The notes under the pieces were generated by a model. The model did no database searches, was not told where the DNA came from, and saw only the letters and a program-made list of their open reading frames with translations. A program made the position numbers and the translations under genes. A stretch of 64,000 nt of DNA, taken from positions 984 through 64,983 of the forward strand of contig NZ_LMIU01000001.1 in assembly GCF_001428845.1 (NCBI RefSeq), given 5' to 3'. Below are positions 1 through 8,137 of this stretch, in pieces (within the stretch, counting starts at the first letter, position 1; each line of letters starts with the position of its first letter). The DNA is from Achromobacter sp. Root83. Lineage in GTDB: Bacteria > Pseudomonadota > Gammaproteobacteria > Burkholderiales > Burkholderiaceae_B.

Positions 1-426
1 ATCCGCCTGCAGGCCGACCGGAGCGTCGAACTGAGCGCCAGCAATGAGCACGTGCTGGTCTCGGCCGACAAGCACATCACGCTGCTGTGTGGCGGGGCGT
101 ATATCAAGATCGCGGACGGAAACATCGAACTTGGCATGCCCGGGACCTTCACCGTAAAGGCGGCCAGTCACAGCATGAAAGGACCCGCCAGCCAGGCGGC
201 CGAATTGCCCACGTTCGACGTTGGCGATACGCAGCGGCGCTTTGTCGTGACCCATCTGGACGGCAAGTCGCCCATCGCCAACTTGCCTTACAAGATCTCG
301 CTGAGCAACGGCGAGGTGTTGGAAGGCATCACGGATGCGGAAGGCGCGACGCAGTTGCTGCAAAAAGATGCCATGCATATTGCGGACATACAAGTCCGTG
401 ACCCTCGTGCCGCACCCAAGTCGTAG
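1..426 (+). CDS. vgrG: Type VI secretion VgrG spike protein, C-terminal part (gene starts before the window)
   Basis: The reading frame is open from the first base and ends with TAG at 424-426, so only about the last 141 residues are visible. The visible part begins with a short beta-repeat pattern (RLQADRSVELSASNEHVL, then DKHITLLCGGAYIKI) typical of the DUF2345 beta-prism at the end of VgrG spikes. It continues into a roughly 70-residue extension after residue 60 that looks like a small beta-sandwich. VgrG trimers tip the T6SS tube, and such C-terminal extensions commonly carry a cognate effector. The next gene, 65 bases downstream on the same strand, is a lipase effector, which fits that role. 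Family assignment is good; the gp27/gp5 core is outside the window. Confidence 0.85.
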   Translation: MRLQADRSVELSASNEHVLVSADKHITLLCGGAYIKIADGNIELGMPGTFTVKAASHSMKGPASQAAELPTFDVGDTQRRFVVTHLDGKSPIANLPYKISLSNGEVLEGITDAEGATQLLQKDAMHIADIQVRDPRAAPKS

Positions 427-491
427 CGGCGCTTTCAGTAACGCGCAGGGTGCGATGCGAATGTTGGCAACACGGAACCGGGATTCAAGCG

Positions 492-2747
492 ATGAGTGAT
501 TCGTCTACGCAAAGAGTGATATGCAGGGCCTCCAGCGTGGTGATGCCCAAGGGCGGCGATCGCAACCTGACACCGCCGCCGCCCAAGCCCTGCGTGACCA
601 TTCTGATCCATGGCGTGAACGACCTGGCCGGCGTCTACGCCAGCATCGAGTCGGGGCTGTGTGCGGGCCTGAACGAGCGTATGGACCTGGCGGGCTCCGA
701 TAGCGGTTCAGCCACCCCGGGCAAGCTGGTTCCCGCGTCCTACACCCTGCCTACCGGCACGGGGGCAGAGCGCAACCCCGATGCTGTCTATTACCGCCGC
801 GCGGTTACCGATGCGGATGCGGGGGGAACGGCGCGCAGCGTCGTGATTCCCTTCTATTGGGGTTTTCGGGAAGAAGAGGTGCATATCAATAAGACCGCGC
901 CTCACGGAGAATGGCTGGACCGCGACGGCAATCGTCTGGACAAGGCGGGCACGAAGGAGGGCGGGTTCTTTGCAAACGCCACCACCACGGTCCCGGACAT
1001 GTGGGGCGACGGTTTCAGCGGAAAGCTCTTTGGCATCATCCCCATGCGCTGGTTCTCGCCGACGCCGAGCCATCCGCTGTTCCGCGCGGCGGGCCGCCGC
1101 TACATGGTGCTGGCCGCCATGCGGCTGGCCATGCTGATCAAGATCATCCGCAAGCGCTATCCGGATGACGCGATCAACATCGTGGGGCATAGCCAAGGCA
1201 ACTTGATCAACCTGCTGGCGCAGGCGTTTCTTGCTGAAAAAAAAGACCCATTGCGTCCCCCCGATCTTGCTGGGGAAGAAGAGCCGGTGCGTCCCGCCGA
1301 TTGCATGGTGATGCTTAACCCGCCCTACAGTCTGCACGAGCCGGGCCCCGAACGGATGCAACAGTTTGGAGACCAGCAAACGACGCAGGCCCGCATCAAG
1401 ACGCTTAAAGGCGTGGTCGAGTTCATCGCGGCCCAGGCGGTGGATACGCCCGCGCTTCCCAGCGTCAGCATTAGCGGCTGCACGGGCTATGGCGCAATAG
1501 GCGGCGCGCGATGGACGGGCGGCAGCGGCAGCAAGGCCACCATCGATGGCAACGAGGCCGTATTCGACGAGCGCGACAACCGCGGCTGCACCTATCTGTA
1601 CTTCACGCCGCAGGATCAGACGGTGGGGCTGGGCAACGTGCAGGGCATAGGCTGGCAGGGCGTGGCCGACACGGTCAACGGGCAGGCGGCGCGTAGCGTG
1701 CTGGGCCCCCGCTTTCATCAGCGCGTTTTTACGTTGAGAAGGCGCGATGGCGAACGGGAAAAGGTCGGCGCCCGCGCGCTGGTCGATCGCTACCCCTTGC
1801 TTCTTGCGGGCGAGAGAACCTGGGAAGACACCGGCCTGAGCTGGTTCGACAGAAACGCCGCGCGTGGTGAATTCAAGGCCGGTCAGACCGTGCAGTTGCA
1901 TGGCGCCCCATTGCCGGCGCCCGTCGAGGTGAACTTTGCCAATGGCGGCAATGTGACCCAGGGAAACACCCCTGCCGACGCCGAAGCGACGCAGAGCGGC
2001 GTTTATCAAGTCAAAACGCAATACGACCCGATCGATGCGTCCATCGTGCTGGCCAACGGCGGCTGGAGGCCGGACGACCGCAGCCTGTCCCGCATAGGAA
2101 TGATGTCCAAACAGGACGCCTATCGCTACGGCCACAGCCTGGCCGACGTGACGCGCGCCTACAACGAAGGGAAGGCGGCGGAAGATCACGCGCATGTGTT
2201 CTCCGCGTTGGACTTCGAAGAGGGCGTGGTACAGATCACGCGCGGCGAAACGCCCTACGAGGCGCGCCTGCGCTTGCAGAACCAGACGCTAGCGGATCAG
2301 GAGGCCTTGTCGTTTCACTCGGGGATTCCGGCGAATCCGCTGCACAGCCAGCGCGTGCTGGCTTATGACCTGGCGGTGGGGGCGGGCGGGTGCGTGGATG
2401 ATGTTGAGTTCTATGCTTACTTGTGCCGGGTGGCGGATTGGAGATTGGATTGGAAGAGGACGCGGGGCGACTACCAGCCGGGGGATAACTCGGCCGGGAA
2501 TCATCCGACCGATGCCGTGCTCGATTTCTATCTGGAAGAGGCCTCTGCGAATCGTGAATTGATTGATAACACGTCGCTATATCGCAGCAGCACGGTCGTC
2601 GAATACGACGGTCGAGGAAATGCCGCAACGTTGGGTGGTGGCGTGTTGCCTCAGATTGTGCAGGATGCAAAATTCCCTTCGCTTATTGATAGCCAAACAC
2701 GATCTCAACGTAGAGAAAATTCGCCGAAATCTCAGGGGTCTGCATGA
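492..2747 (+). CDS. tle3: T6SS phospholipase effector, Tle3 type (alpha/beta hydrolase)
   Basis: A 751-residue protein with an early alpha/beta-hydrolase strand (TILIHGVND) and a nucleophile elbow GHSQGN, with the predicted catalytic Ser near residue 234. The length, the context after vgrG and the long C-terminal half fit the Tle3 (DUF3274) family of antibacterial phospholipases delivered by VgrG spikes into the periplasm of competitors. I chose ATG 492 over the upstream in-frame ATG at 450 because the extra 14 residues (Cys- and His-rich) look untranslated. There is no signal peptide, as expected for a T6SS cargo. The stop codon overlaps the next gene (ATGA at 2744-2747). A run of eight A at 1237-1244 lies in the coding sequence. 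The enzyme class is well supported; the lipid specificity is not known. Confidence 0.85.
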   Translation: MSDSSTQRVICRASSVVMPKGGDRNLTPPPPKPCVTILIHGVNDLAGVYASIESGLCAGLNERMDLAGSDSGSATPGKLVPASYTLPTGTGAERNPDAVYYRRAVTDADAGGTARSVVIPFYWGFREEEVHINKTAPHGEWLDRDGNRLDKAGTKEGGFFANATTTVPDMWGDGFSGKLFGIIPMRWFSPTPSHPLFRAAGRRYMVLAAMRLAMLIKIIRKRYPDDAINIVGHSQGNLINLLAQAFLAEKKDPLRPPDLAGEEEPVRPADCMVMLNPPYSLHEPGPERMQQFGDQQTTQARIKTLKGVVEFIAAQAVDTPALPSVSISGCTGYGAIGGARWTGGSGSKATIDGNEAVFDERDNRGCTYLYFTPQDQTVGLGNVQGIGWQGVADTVNGQAARSVLGPRFHQRVFTLRRRDGEREKVGARALVDRYPLLLAGERTWEDTGLSWFDRNAARGEFKAGQTVQLHGAPLPAPVEVNFANGGNVTQGNTPADAEATQSGVYQVKTQYDPIDASIVLANGGWRPDDRSLSRIGMMSKQDAYRYGHSLADVTRAYNEGKAAEDHAHVFSALDFEEGVVQITRGETPYEARLRLQNQTLADQEALSFHSGIPANPLHSQRVLAYDLAVGAGGCVDDVEFYAYLCRVADWRLDWKRTRGDYQPGDNSAGNHPTDAVLDFYLEEASANRELIDNTSLYRSSTVVEYDGRGNAATLGGGVLPQIVQDAKFPSLIDSQTRSQRRENSPKSQGSA

Positions 2748-4366
2748 TGCGAAAGTTGACTCAAGCTTTGCTAGCTATGAGCGTGGCCTCATGTTCCCAC
2801 ATCACAATCGCTTCGGCAGTGAGTCCGCTCACGGCCAACCGCTGTTTCACCCACGCGCCCTCATCTGGTACGCCCCTCGCCCCGGCACAGGAAACCACGA
2901 CCATGACAGTTGACGACTCCTATCGCGCCCCAAGTTCATCCGCGCGCTTGGATACCCTAGATGTCCTGAGTATCGGCGTCAGCGTTGACGTTTTTCGCCA
3001 AGGTCAGATCTGGGAAGCGTTGGATCAACAAAGCCAAACGCAACCTGAATCCCTACATATTGGCAGCGTTCTACCTACCGATCCGACCAAGTACCCCGTT
3101 ACTGGCGACGCCAAGAATATGGCTTACGACAAACGAGAAACTGACGCTTTGGAGCTTGGGCTACGTAATTTTCTGGAGAAATGGCCAATTCCCACTATTA
3201 CGGTAGTGCGCGGCTGGAATCCTCATACGCCGAATTTGCGCGTCCCGATTGAAATGACCAAAGTCATGCTCAAAGATATGGTCGACGATATGCGAGGGCC
3301 TGCCGGCTTGCACTGGCATCGCATTCGCCAACTGACGGATGGCATCATTTGCAGTGATAACCCCGAGGGTGTGGTCGAAAACCTGTTTCAGTTTTTTGAG
3401 CAGAATTCTGATTTGCCTGCTGTCTTGATGTACGCAAATGAGGGGATCAATATGGCCGGTGCACTCTCCGTGAAGGGGGAAAAATTCATCGGCGCAGGCA
3501 CGATGCCCCGTCAACCTGGGCAACTCACCGACGCCATGGTAGCCATGGTCGTCGGCCGTCCCGAACGCGTGGACTGGCTGCGCCAATACGCGCGTTACAC
3601 CAAACCCAACAAGAACCCGATCAATCCCGAATTTACCGGCTGGGGCATGCGCAGTCCCAAGGTGCCATTCGTGCCATCCCCGTTCATCCCGCAACCCTGG
3701 ACCGAGCGCGCCTTCGAGCAATGGGACGCGCTGCCGGTGCTGGCCAAGCTGCATCGTCCGGTCACCGTGTCCTTGCAGGACGCGGCCGGCCGGCGCCTGA
3801 AAAATGAGGCGCTGACCGCCGCCCAGGCGGCGGCATGGACCCGGGCGACGCAAGGCTTGGGTGTCCAGCCGGCGCGGGTGTTCCACGACAGCGGCAAGCC
3901 CGACAACGCCGTGCTGGGTGAATGGACCATGTCCCTGCGGGCCGCAGGCAGTTCCATTGACCTGCTGGCATCGAACCAGAGCTACAACCTGACCCAGCGC
4001 CTGGGCGACACGGGTTCGGCGTCGCCCTTTGTCGGGCTTGCGCTGGCCACGATGGCCAGCTATCTGAATGCGGATACCAGCGTGGTGGTGCCTCTGCGCC
4101 GTAAGGATCAAGCCACGCTGATCACCGTCAGTTCACCCACACCGGGCAACAGGCCTCGCTTCAATCCGTTTGGCGTGAAGCTGATGCCGCAGACCTCAAG
4201 CAGCGACCGGCCCGATCCGCTTTTCATGGCGAACCAGGAGTCGCCCCAGCCAACCGCCTTCACGACTGCCCGCTATGTTGATCCGGAGCAGGCCGCTCGG
4301 GACAAGAGCGCGCTCGACGCCTTTATCGCGAGCGGTCCCCGCGTGGATTTGTCCGGGCCAAAGTGA
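2744..4366 (+). CDS. tla3: Tla3-type lipase adaptor (DUF2875) with a lipoprotein-like N-terminus
   Basis: A 540-residue protein translationally coupled to the lipase gene by a 4-base overlap. From about residue 64 it matches my memory of the Tla3 adaptor family (VLSIGVSVD, then a paired YP and EKWPIP region). In Pseudomonas aeruginosa that family helps load Tle3 onto VgrG2b. The first residues MMRKLTQALLAMSVASC form a short hydrophobic stretch ending in VASC, a lipobox-like motif, which is unusual for a cytoplasmic loading factor. A second start at ATG 2903, behind CAGGAAA, would remove it and give a 487-residue protein. It could therefore be an adaptor, or an adaptor whose front end derives from a lost periplasmic immunity lipoprotein. 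No separate immunity gene is visible. Confidence 0.75.
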   Translation: MMRKLTQALLAMSVASCSHITIASAVSPLTANRCFTHAPSSGTPLAPAQETTTMTVDDSYRAPSSSARLDTLDVLSIGVSVDVFRQGQIWEALDQQSQTQPESLHIGSVLPTDPTKYPVTGDAKNMAYDKRETDALELGLRNFLEKWPIPTITVVRGWNPHTPNLRVPIEMTKVMLKDMVDDMRGPAGLHWHRIRQLTDGIICSDNPEGVVENLFQFFEQNSDLPAVLMYANEGINMAGALSVKGEKFIGAGTMPRQPGQLTDAMVAMVVGRPERVDWLRQYARYTKPNKNPINPEFTGWGMRSPKVPFVPSPFIPQPWTERAFEQWDALPVLAKLHRPVTVSLQDAAGRRLKNEALTAAQAAAWTRATQGLGVQPARVFHDSGKPDNAVLGEWTMSLRAAGSSIDLLASNQSYNLTQRLGDTGSASPFVGLALATMASYLNADTSVVVPLRRKDQATLITVSSPTPGNRPRFNPFGVKLMPQTSSSDRPDPLFMANQESPQPTAFTTARYVDPEQAARDKSALDAFIASGPRVDLSGPK

Positions 4367-4416
4367 AGTGAGGCTTCGCGGCCGACAATCAAAAGCCGCT
4401 CCCCGCGTGACGGTGC

Positions 4417-5178
4417 TCAGGCCTGCAGGGACAACCGGGCCAATTCGGCCTTGATCCAGCCCGCGATCTCGCGCTGGCGCTGCGCGGGCATGCGGTCGAT
4501 GATGGCGGTGACACTGACAGCCAGCAGCGGCGCGCCCTGCGCGTCCAGCAGCGCGCAGCCCACGCCGAGCGCGCCGCGCACCGCGTGGTTGCCCACCACC
4601 GAATACCCGCGGGCGCGGGTGTTTTCGATCAGGCGGAACATCTCCTGGGGCGTCATGCCGCCGTATTCGTCCAGCCTGCTGGAATTGCGTTCGACGATGC
4701 CTCGCGCCATGTCGTCGGGCAGGGCGGCCAGCAGCGCCATGCCGCCGGATCCCACTCCCAGCGGCTGGCGCTTGCCGGCATAGGTGGCCAGGATCTGCAC
4801 GGGATAACTGCCGATCTCGCGGTGCAGGCTGATCGAGTCGTCGTCTTCACGCACCACCAGGAACACGGCGTCGCCGGTCCGGTCGGCCAGGCGGCGCAGG
4901 ACGGGCAGGAGCTGGCGCACGCGCGGATCGCGCGAACGCGTGTCCGGGTCGACCGCCAGCTGGGCGCGGTATTTCTTGGTGCCGCTGACGGGCAGCACGA
5001 GCCCCGCGTCGAGCAGGGCGGCCAAGAGGCGATAGATGGTGGGGCGCTGTATGCCCGTCAGGCGGGCAATGTCGGTCACGCTCAGGCCGTCGGGGCCTTG
5101 GTCCCGCAGGGCGGCCAGGACGGCCAGGCCGCGCCGCAATGTGCGTGGGCCCGCGGCCGCGGCATCGCTGTCTTGCAT
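4417..5178 (-). CDS. IclR-family transcriptional regulator
   Basis: A 253-residue protein with an N-terminal winged helix-turn-helix (about residues 12-70, including GLSVTDIARLTGIQRPTIYRLLAALLDAGLV) and a C-terminal IclR effector domain (about 85-250, with the SYPVQIL and YGGMTPQEM type segments). Members bind a small acid or aromatic metabolite and control a neighbouring catabolic or uptake gene. It diverges from the binding-protein gene at 5339 across a 160-base gap containing two inverted repeats, so that gene and itself are the likely targets. The ligand is unknown. No catabolic enzyme gene is attached to the pair in this window. Confidence 0.9.
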   Translation of the reverse strand: MQDSDAAAAGPRTLRRGLAVLAALRDQGPDGLSVTDIARLTGIQRPTIYRLLAALLDAGLVLPVSGTKKYRAQLAVDPDTRSRDPRVRQLLPVLRRLADRTGDAVFLVVREDDDSISLHREIGSYPVQILATYAGKRQPLGVGSGGMALLAALPDDMARGIVERNSSRLDEYGGMTPQEMFRLIENTRARGYSVVGNHAVRGALGVGCALLDAQGAPLLAVSVTAIIDRMPAQRQREIAGWIKAELARLSLQA

Positions 5179-5303
5179 GCGAATCTCTGAAAACTATGGG
5201 TTATCACGGATCGGACGAGGGAAAACCATCGTCCGTAGCGTGGACTCTACCTTGATGTAATCCGCATGTATAGCTCAGAATGCAGCATCTAATAATTCGA
5301 ATC

Positions 5304-5318
5304 GTCCATCCAATGGAC
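5304..5318. promoter_or_regulatory. Candidate operator (15-bp inverted repeat) before the binding-protein gene
   Basis: GTCCATCCAATGGAC is a perfect 6-3-6 inverted repeat ending 20 bases before ATG 5339. A second repeat, CGGACGA (5212-5218) with TCGTCCG (5229-5235), lies nearer the IclR gene. Inverted repeats in the gap between an IclR gene and its divergent target are typical operator positions. The assignment to this regulator is inference. Confidence 0.4.
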
Positions 5319-5338
5319 TGTACCTGCACGGAGACACT

Positions 5339-6328
5339 ATGACTACAGGTCAAAAGCCTGGCCTGCGGCGCCTCGCCGCCACCCTTCTGGCCACCGCCGC
5401 AAGCGCATTCGCAATGGGTTCCGCCCACGCAGCCTACCCTGACAAGCCTGTCCGCATCGTGGTCGGTTTTTCGGCCGGGGGCACCACGGACGTGATCGCC
5501 CGCATCATGGCCAAGGAACTCACCGAGACCCTGGGCCAATCGTTCGTCGTCGAGAACAAGCCCGGCGCCGGCAGCAACATCGCCACCGACCAGGTCCAGC
5601 GCGCCGCGCCCGACGGCTATACGCTGCTGTTCGTGGCCGTCACCAGCGCCATCAACCAGACGCTGTACAAGAACGTCACGTTCGACCTGACCAAGGACTT
5701 CGCGCCGGTGGCCCTGGGCGCCAAGGTGCCCAACATCCTGGTCGTGAATCCGCAAGTCCCCGTCAAGTCCGTGAAGGAACTGGTGGACTACGCCAAGAAA
5801 AACCCCGGCAAGCTGGCTTTTGCGTCGTCTGGCAGCGGCACGTCCATCCACATGGCGGGCGAACTGTTCAAGATGAAGGCCGGCATTGACGTGCTGCACG
5901 TGCCCTACAAGGGCAGCGCCCCGGCCATGACCGATCTGATCGGCGGCCAGGTGCAGTTCATGTTCGACAACATGCCGTCGGCCTGGCCGCACGCCCAGTC
6001 GGGCAAGCTGCGCGCCCTGGCCGTGACGACCCGCGATCGCTCCAAGAGCGCGCCGGACCTGCCGACGATGCAGGAATCGGGCTTTGCCGAGTTCGACGTG
6101 TCGTCGTGGTTCGGCCTGCTGGCCCCGGCCGGCACGCCGCCGGAAGTGATCACCAAGCTCAACGCCGCCATGCAGAAGGCGCTGGACAATCCTTCCGTTC
6201 AGACCAGCTTCGAAAAGCTGGGCGCCGTGGGCGTGAAGACGACGCCGGCCGAATTCGGCCAGTTCATCAAGTCGGAAGTGGAAGGCTGGGCTCCGGTGGT
6301 CAAGGCCTCGGGCGCCACGGTGGACTGA
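5339..6328 (+). CDS. Tripartite tricarboxylate transporter substrate-binding protein (Bug/TctC family)
   Basis: A 329-residue periplasmic binding protein. The signal peptide (about 1-31, ending SAHA) is followed by the family opening AYPDKPVRIVVGFSAGGTTD. Later family blocks include ENKPGAGSNIATDQV, the Asp-containing PYKGSAPAMTDLIGGQV and LAPAGTPPEVI. Bug proteins are greatly expanded in Bordetella and Achromobacter and usually bind carboxylates or amino acids. No TctA/TctB membrane genes lie nearby, so this is an orphan binding protein, as is common in these genera. It diverges from the IclR gene at 4417-5178 and ends at a strong hairpin terminator. The ligand cannot be read from sequence. 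Confidence 0.92.
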   Translation: MTTGQKPGLRRLAATLLATAASAFAMGSAHAAYPDKPVRIVVGFSAGGTTDVIARIMAKELTETLGQSFVVENKPGAGSNIATDQVQRAAPDGYTLLFVAVTSAINQTLYKNVTFDLTKDFAPVALGAKVPNILVVNPQVPVKSVKELVDYAKKNPGKLAFASSGSGTSIHMAGELFKMKAGIDVLHVPYKGSAPAMTDLIGGQVQFMFDNMPSAWPHAQSGKLRALAVTTRDRSKSAPDLPTMQESGFAEFDVSSWFGLLAPAGTPPEVITKLNAAMQKALDNPSVQTSFEKLGAVGVKTTPAEFGQFIKSEVEGWAPVVKASGATVD

Positions 6329-6338
6329 TCTTCGATTC

Positions 6339-6403
6339 CCCGGCGGCCAGCCGCCGGGATATCGGCACACTAGGGACGGGCATTGCCCGTCCCTATTTTT
6401 TTC
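6339..6403. terminator. Tandem hairpins, bidirectional terminator between bug gene and trmJ
   Basis: The first hairpin pairs CCCGGCGGC (6339-6347) with GCCGCCGGG (6350-6358). The second pairs AGGGACGGGCA with its complement around 6372-6394 and is followed by a T run to 6403. On the minus strand the second stem begins inside the trmJ stop codon (TAG at 6393-6395), so one structure probably ends both convergent transcripts. Confidence 0.8.
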
Positions 6404-7160
6404 TCAGCATCGCGGTGCAGACGCCGCGCATCATGTCCACCTCGTCGCGGGTCAGGGACAGCCGCGAGTACAGATGACGCATGCGCGGCATCAGCTTCTT
6501 GGGGTGGGCGGGATCCAGGAACTGCACGCCGACCAGCGCTTCTTCCCAGTGGGCCAGGAACGCCTGAACCGCCTCGCTGGAGGCGGGCTCGGCGCCGCGC
6601 GAGGGTTCCTGGGCGGTCGACGCGGGCAGCAGGGCGGCGCCCTGGTCGATCAGCAGCGCGTAGCGCAGCTCCCAGGCGGCCAATTGCAGCGCCTGGGCGA
6701 CGTTCAGGGAGCTGTACTCGGGGTTGGCGGGGATATGGCAGATACGGTGGCACAGCGCGATCTGGGCGTTCGTGAGGCCCGCGCGCTCGGTGCCCAGCAC
6801 CACGGCAGCCACGCCCTCGGCCGTTTCCGCCAGATGGGCGCAGGCCAGGTCGGCCGCCTGACGGATATCGCAGGGCGGAGGACCCAGGTCGCGCACGCGG
6901 GCCGTCAGGGCGAAGGCCATGGTGACGGGGGCCAGCGCCTCTTCGAGCGTGGCGTGGATCCGGGCGTTCTCCAGGACGTCCAACGCGCCGCTGGCCAGCG
7001 CCACGGCCTCGGGCTGGCTGGTTACATCCGGGAACTTGGGGTCCACCAGCACCAGTTCGGAGAAGCCCATTGTCTTGATCGCGCGGGCCGCCGAACCGAC
7101 GTTTCCGGGGTGGCTGGGGTTCACCATTACGAAGCGAACACGTGAAAATGCTTGAGTCAT
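6393..7160 (-). CDS. trmJ: tRNA (cytidine/uridine-2'-O-)-methyltransferase TrmJ
   Basis: A 255-residue SPOUT-class methyltransferase that 2'-O-methylates position 32 of several tRNAs using S-adenosylmethionine. Family marks are the N-terminal VRFVMVNPSHPGNVGSAARA block, the motif-2 GTERAGL segment near residue 124, and the knot-forming IPANPEYSSLNVAQALQL region near 145-162. It diverges from suhB across 131 bases, the same pairing seen in Escherichia coli. Its stop codon lies inside the shared terminator hairpin. A confident call. Confidence 0.93.
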   Translation of the reverse strand: MTQAFSRVRFVMVNPSHPGNVGSAARAIKTMGFSELVLVDPKFPDVTSQPEAVALASGALDVLENARIHATLEEALAPVTMAFALTARVRDLGPPPCDIRQAADLACAHLAETAEGVAAVVLGTERAGLTNAQIALCHRICHIPANPEYSSLNVAQALQLAAWELRYALLIDQGAALLPASTAQEPSRGAEPASSEAVQAFLAHWEEALVGVQFLDPAHPKKLMPRMRHLYSRLSLTRDEVDMMRGVCTAMLRKK

Positions 7161-7291
7161 TTAAAATGGCACGTTTGGCTTAGTGCCTTCCTGGTTTTTT
7201 GGGTCGATTTCCCCGGTTGGGGCAACGGCGGACCCGGAGGGCGGCAAGCGGCCTACCATCAAGCCAACTCATCGCATTCGTACGGAATTTT

Positions 7292-8077
7292 ATGCACCCG
7301 ATGCTCAATATCGCCATCAAGGCGGCCCGGCGTGCCGGCACCATTATCAACCGTGCCAGCATGGATTTGGAACGACTCAGCGTGGCTCGCAAGGGGCCGC
7401 GCGATTATGTCACGGAAGTCGATCGCGCCGCCGAGGAGTCCATCGTCGAAACGCTGCATGCCGCTTATCCGGACCATGCGGTGCTGGGCGAGGAATTTGG
7501 CCTGCAGGGTCCCGACCAGGCCGAATTCCAGTGGATCATCGATCCCCTCGACGGCACGACGAACTTCATCCACGGCCTGCCCAACTATGCCGTGTCGATC
7601 GCGCTGACGCAGCGCGGCCAGGTCACGCAGGCGGTCATCTATGACCCCTCGCGCAACGAACTGTTCACGGCCAGCCGGGGCAGCGGCACGTTCCTGAATG
7701 ACCGCCGCGTGCGGGTTTCGGGCCGTACGCGCTACCACGACGCGCTGCTGGGCGCCCACTGGCCCAACGCCGGCGTTCCCGAACAGGGCTCGCAGCGTTT
7801 CCGCCAGATGGCCGAAGGCGCCACCGGCGTGCGCCGCCTGGGCTCCACGGTCCTGGACCTGGCCTACGTGGCCAGCGGCCGTCTGGACGGCTTCTGCGGC
7901 GTGGGCCTGAAGCCCTGGGACGTGGCTGCCGGCAGCCTGATGGTTCTGGAAGCCGGCGGCCTGGTTGCCGATTTCGACGGCGAACAAGGCTGGATGGACA
8001 GCGGCAATGTGCTGGCCGCCAGCCCGAAGATCTTCACGCAGATGCTGTCCGCGCTGAACCCGCCGTCGGCGGCCTGA
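7292..8077 (+). CDS. suhB: Inositol-1-monophosphatase family protein SuhB
   Basis: 261 residues with all inositol-phosphatase metal motifs: GEE near 65, the DPLDGTTNF block near 85 and WDVAAGSLMVLEAGG near 210. Besides phosphatase activity, E. coli SuhB is part of the rRNA antitermination complex. I started at ATG 7292 (MHPMLNIAIKAARRAG), the usual family N-terminus. The open frame runs back to 7199, but those 31 residues look non-coding. A strong bidirectional terminator follows 14 bases after the stop. Confidence 0.93.
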   Translation: MHPMLNIAIKAARRAGTIINRASMDLERLSVARKGPRDYVTEVDRAAEESIVETLHAAYPDHAVLGEEFGLQGPDQAEFQWIIDPLDGTTNFIHGLPNYAVSIALTQRGQVTQAVIYDPSRNELFTASRGSGTFLNDRRVRVSGRTRYHDALLGAHWPNAGVPEQGSQRFRQMAEGATGVRRLGSTVLDLAYVASGRLDGFCGVGLKPWDVAAGSLMVLEAGGLVADFDGEQGWMDSGNVLAASPKIFTQMLSALNPPSAA

Positions 8078-8091
8078 AGCGCCTGCGCAAT

Positions 8092-8120
8092 AAAAAAACC
8101 GGCCAAGGCCGGTTTTTTTT
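8092..8120. terminator. Bidirectional rho-independent terminator
   Basis: AAACCGGCC, two A, GGCCGGTTT makes a perfect 9-bp stem with a T run on the plus strand and a matching run of A, hence T on the minus strand. It separates convergent suhB and nosX and probably ends the whole nos operon transcript. Confidence 0.9.
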
Positions 8121-8137
8121 ATTTTGCGCGGTGCCGT

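Noticed and set aside
1237..1244. Run of eight A in the lipase gene as a phase-variation tract
   Set aside because: Eight bases is short for slippage switching, the frame is intact, and one genome gives no evidence of length variation.
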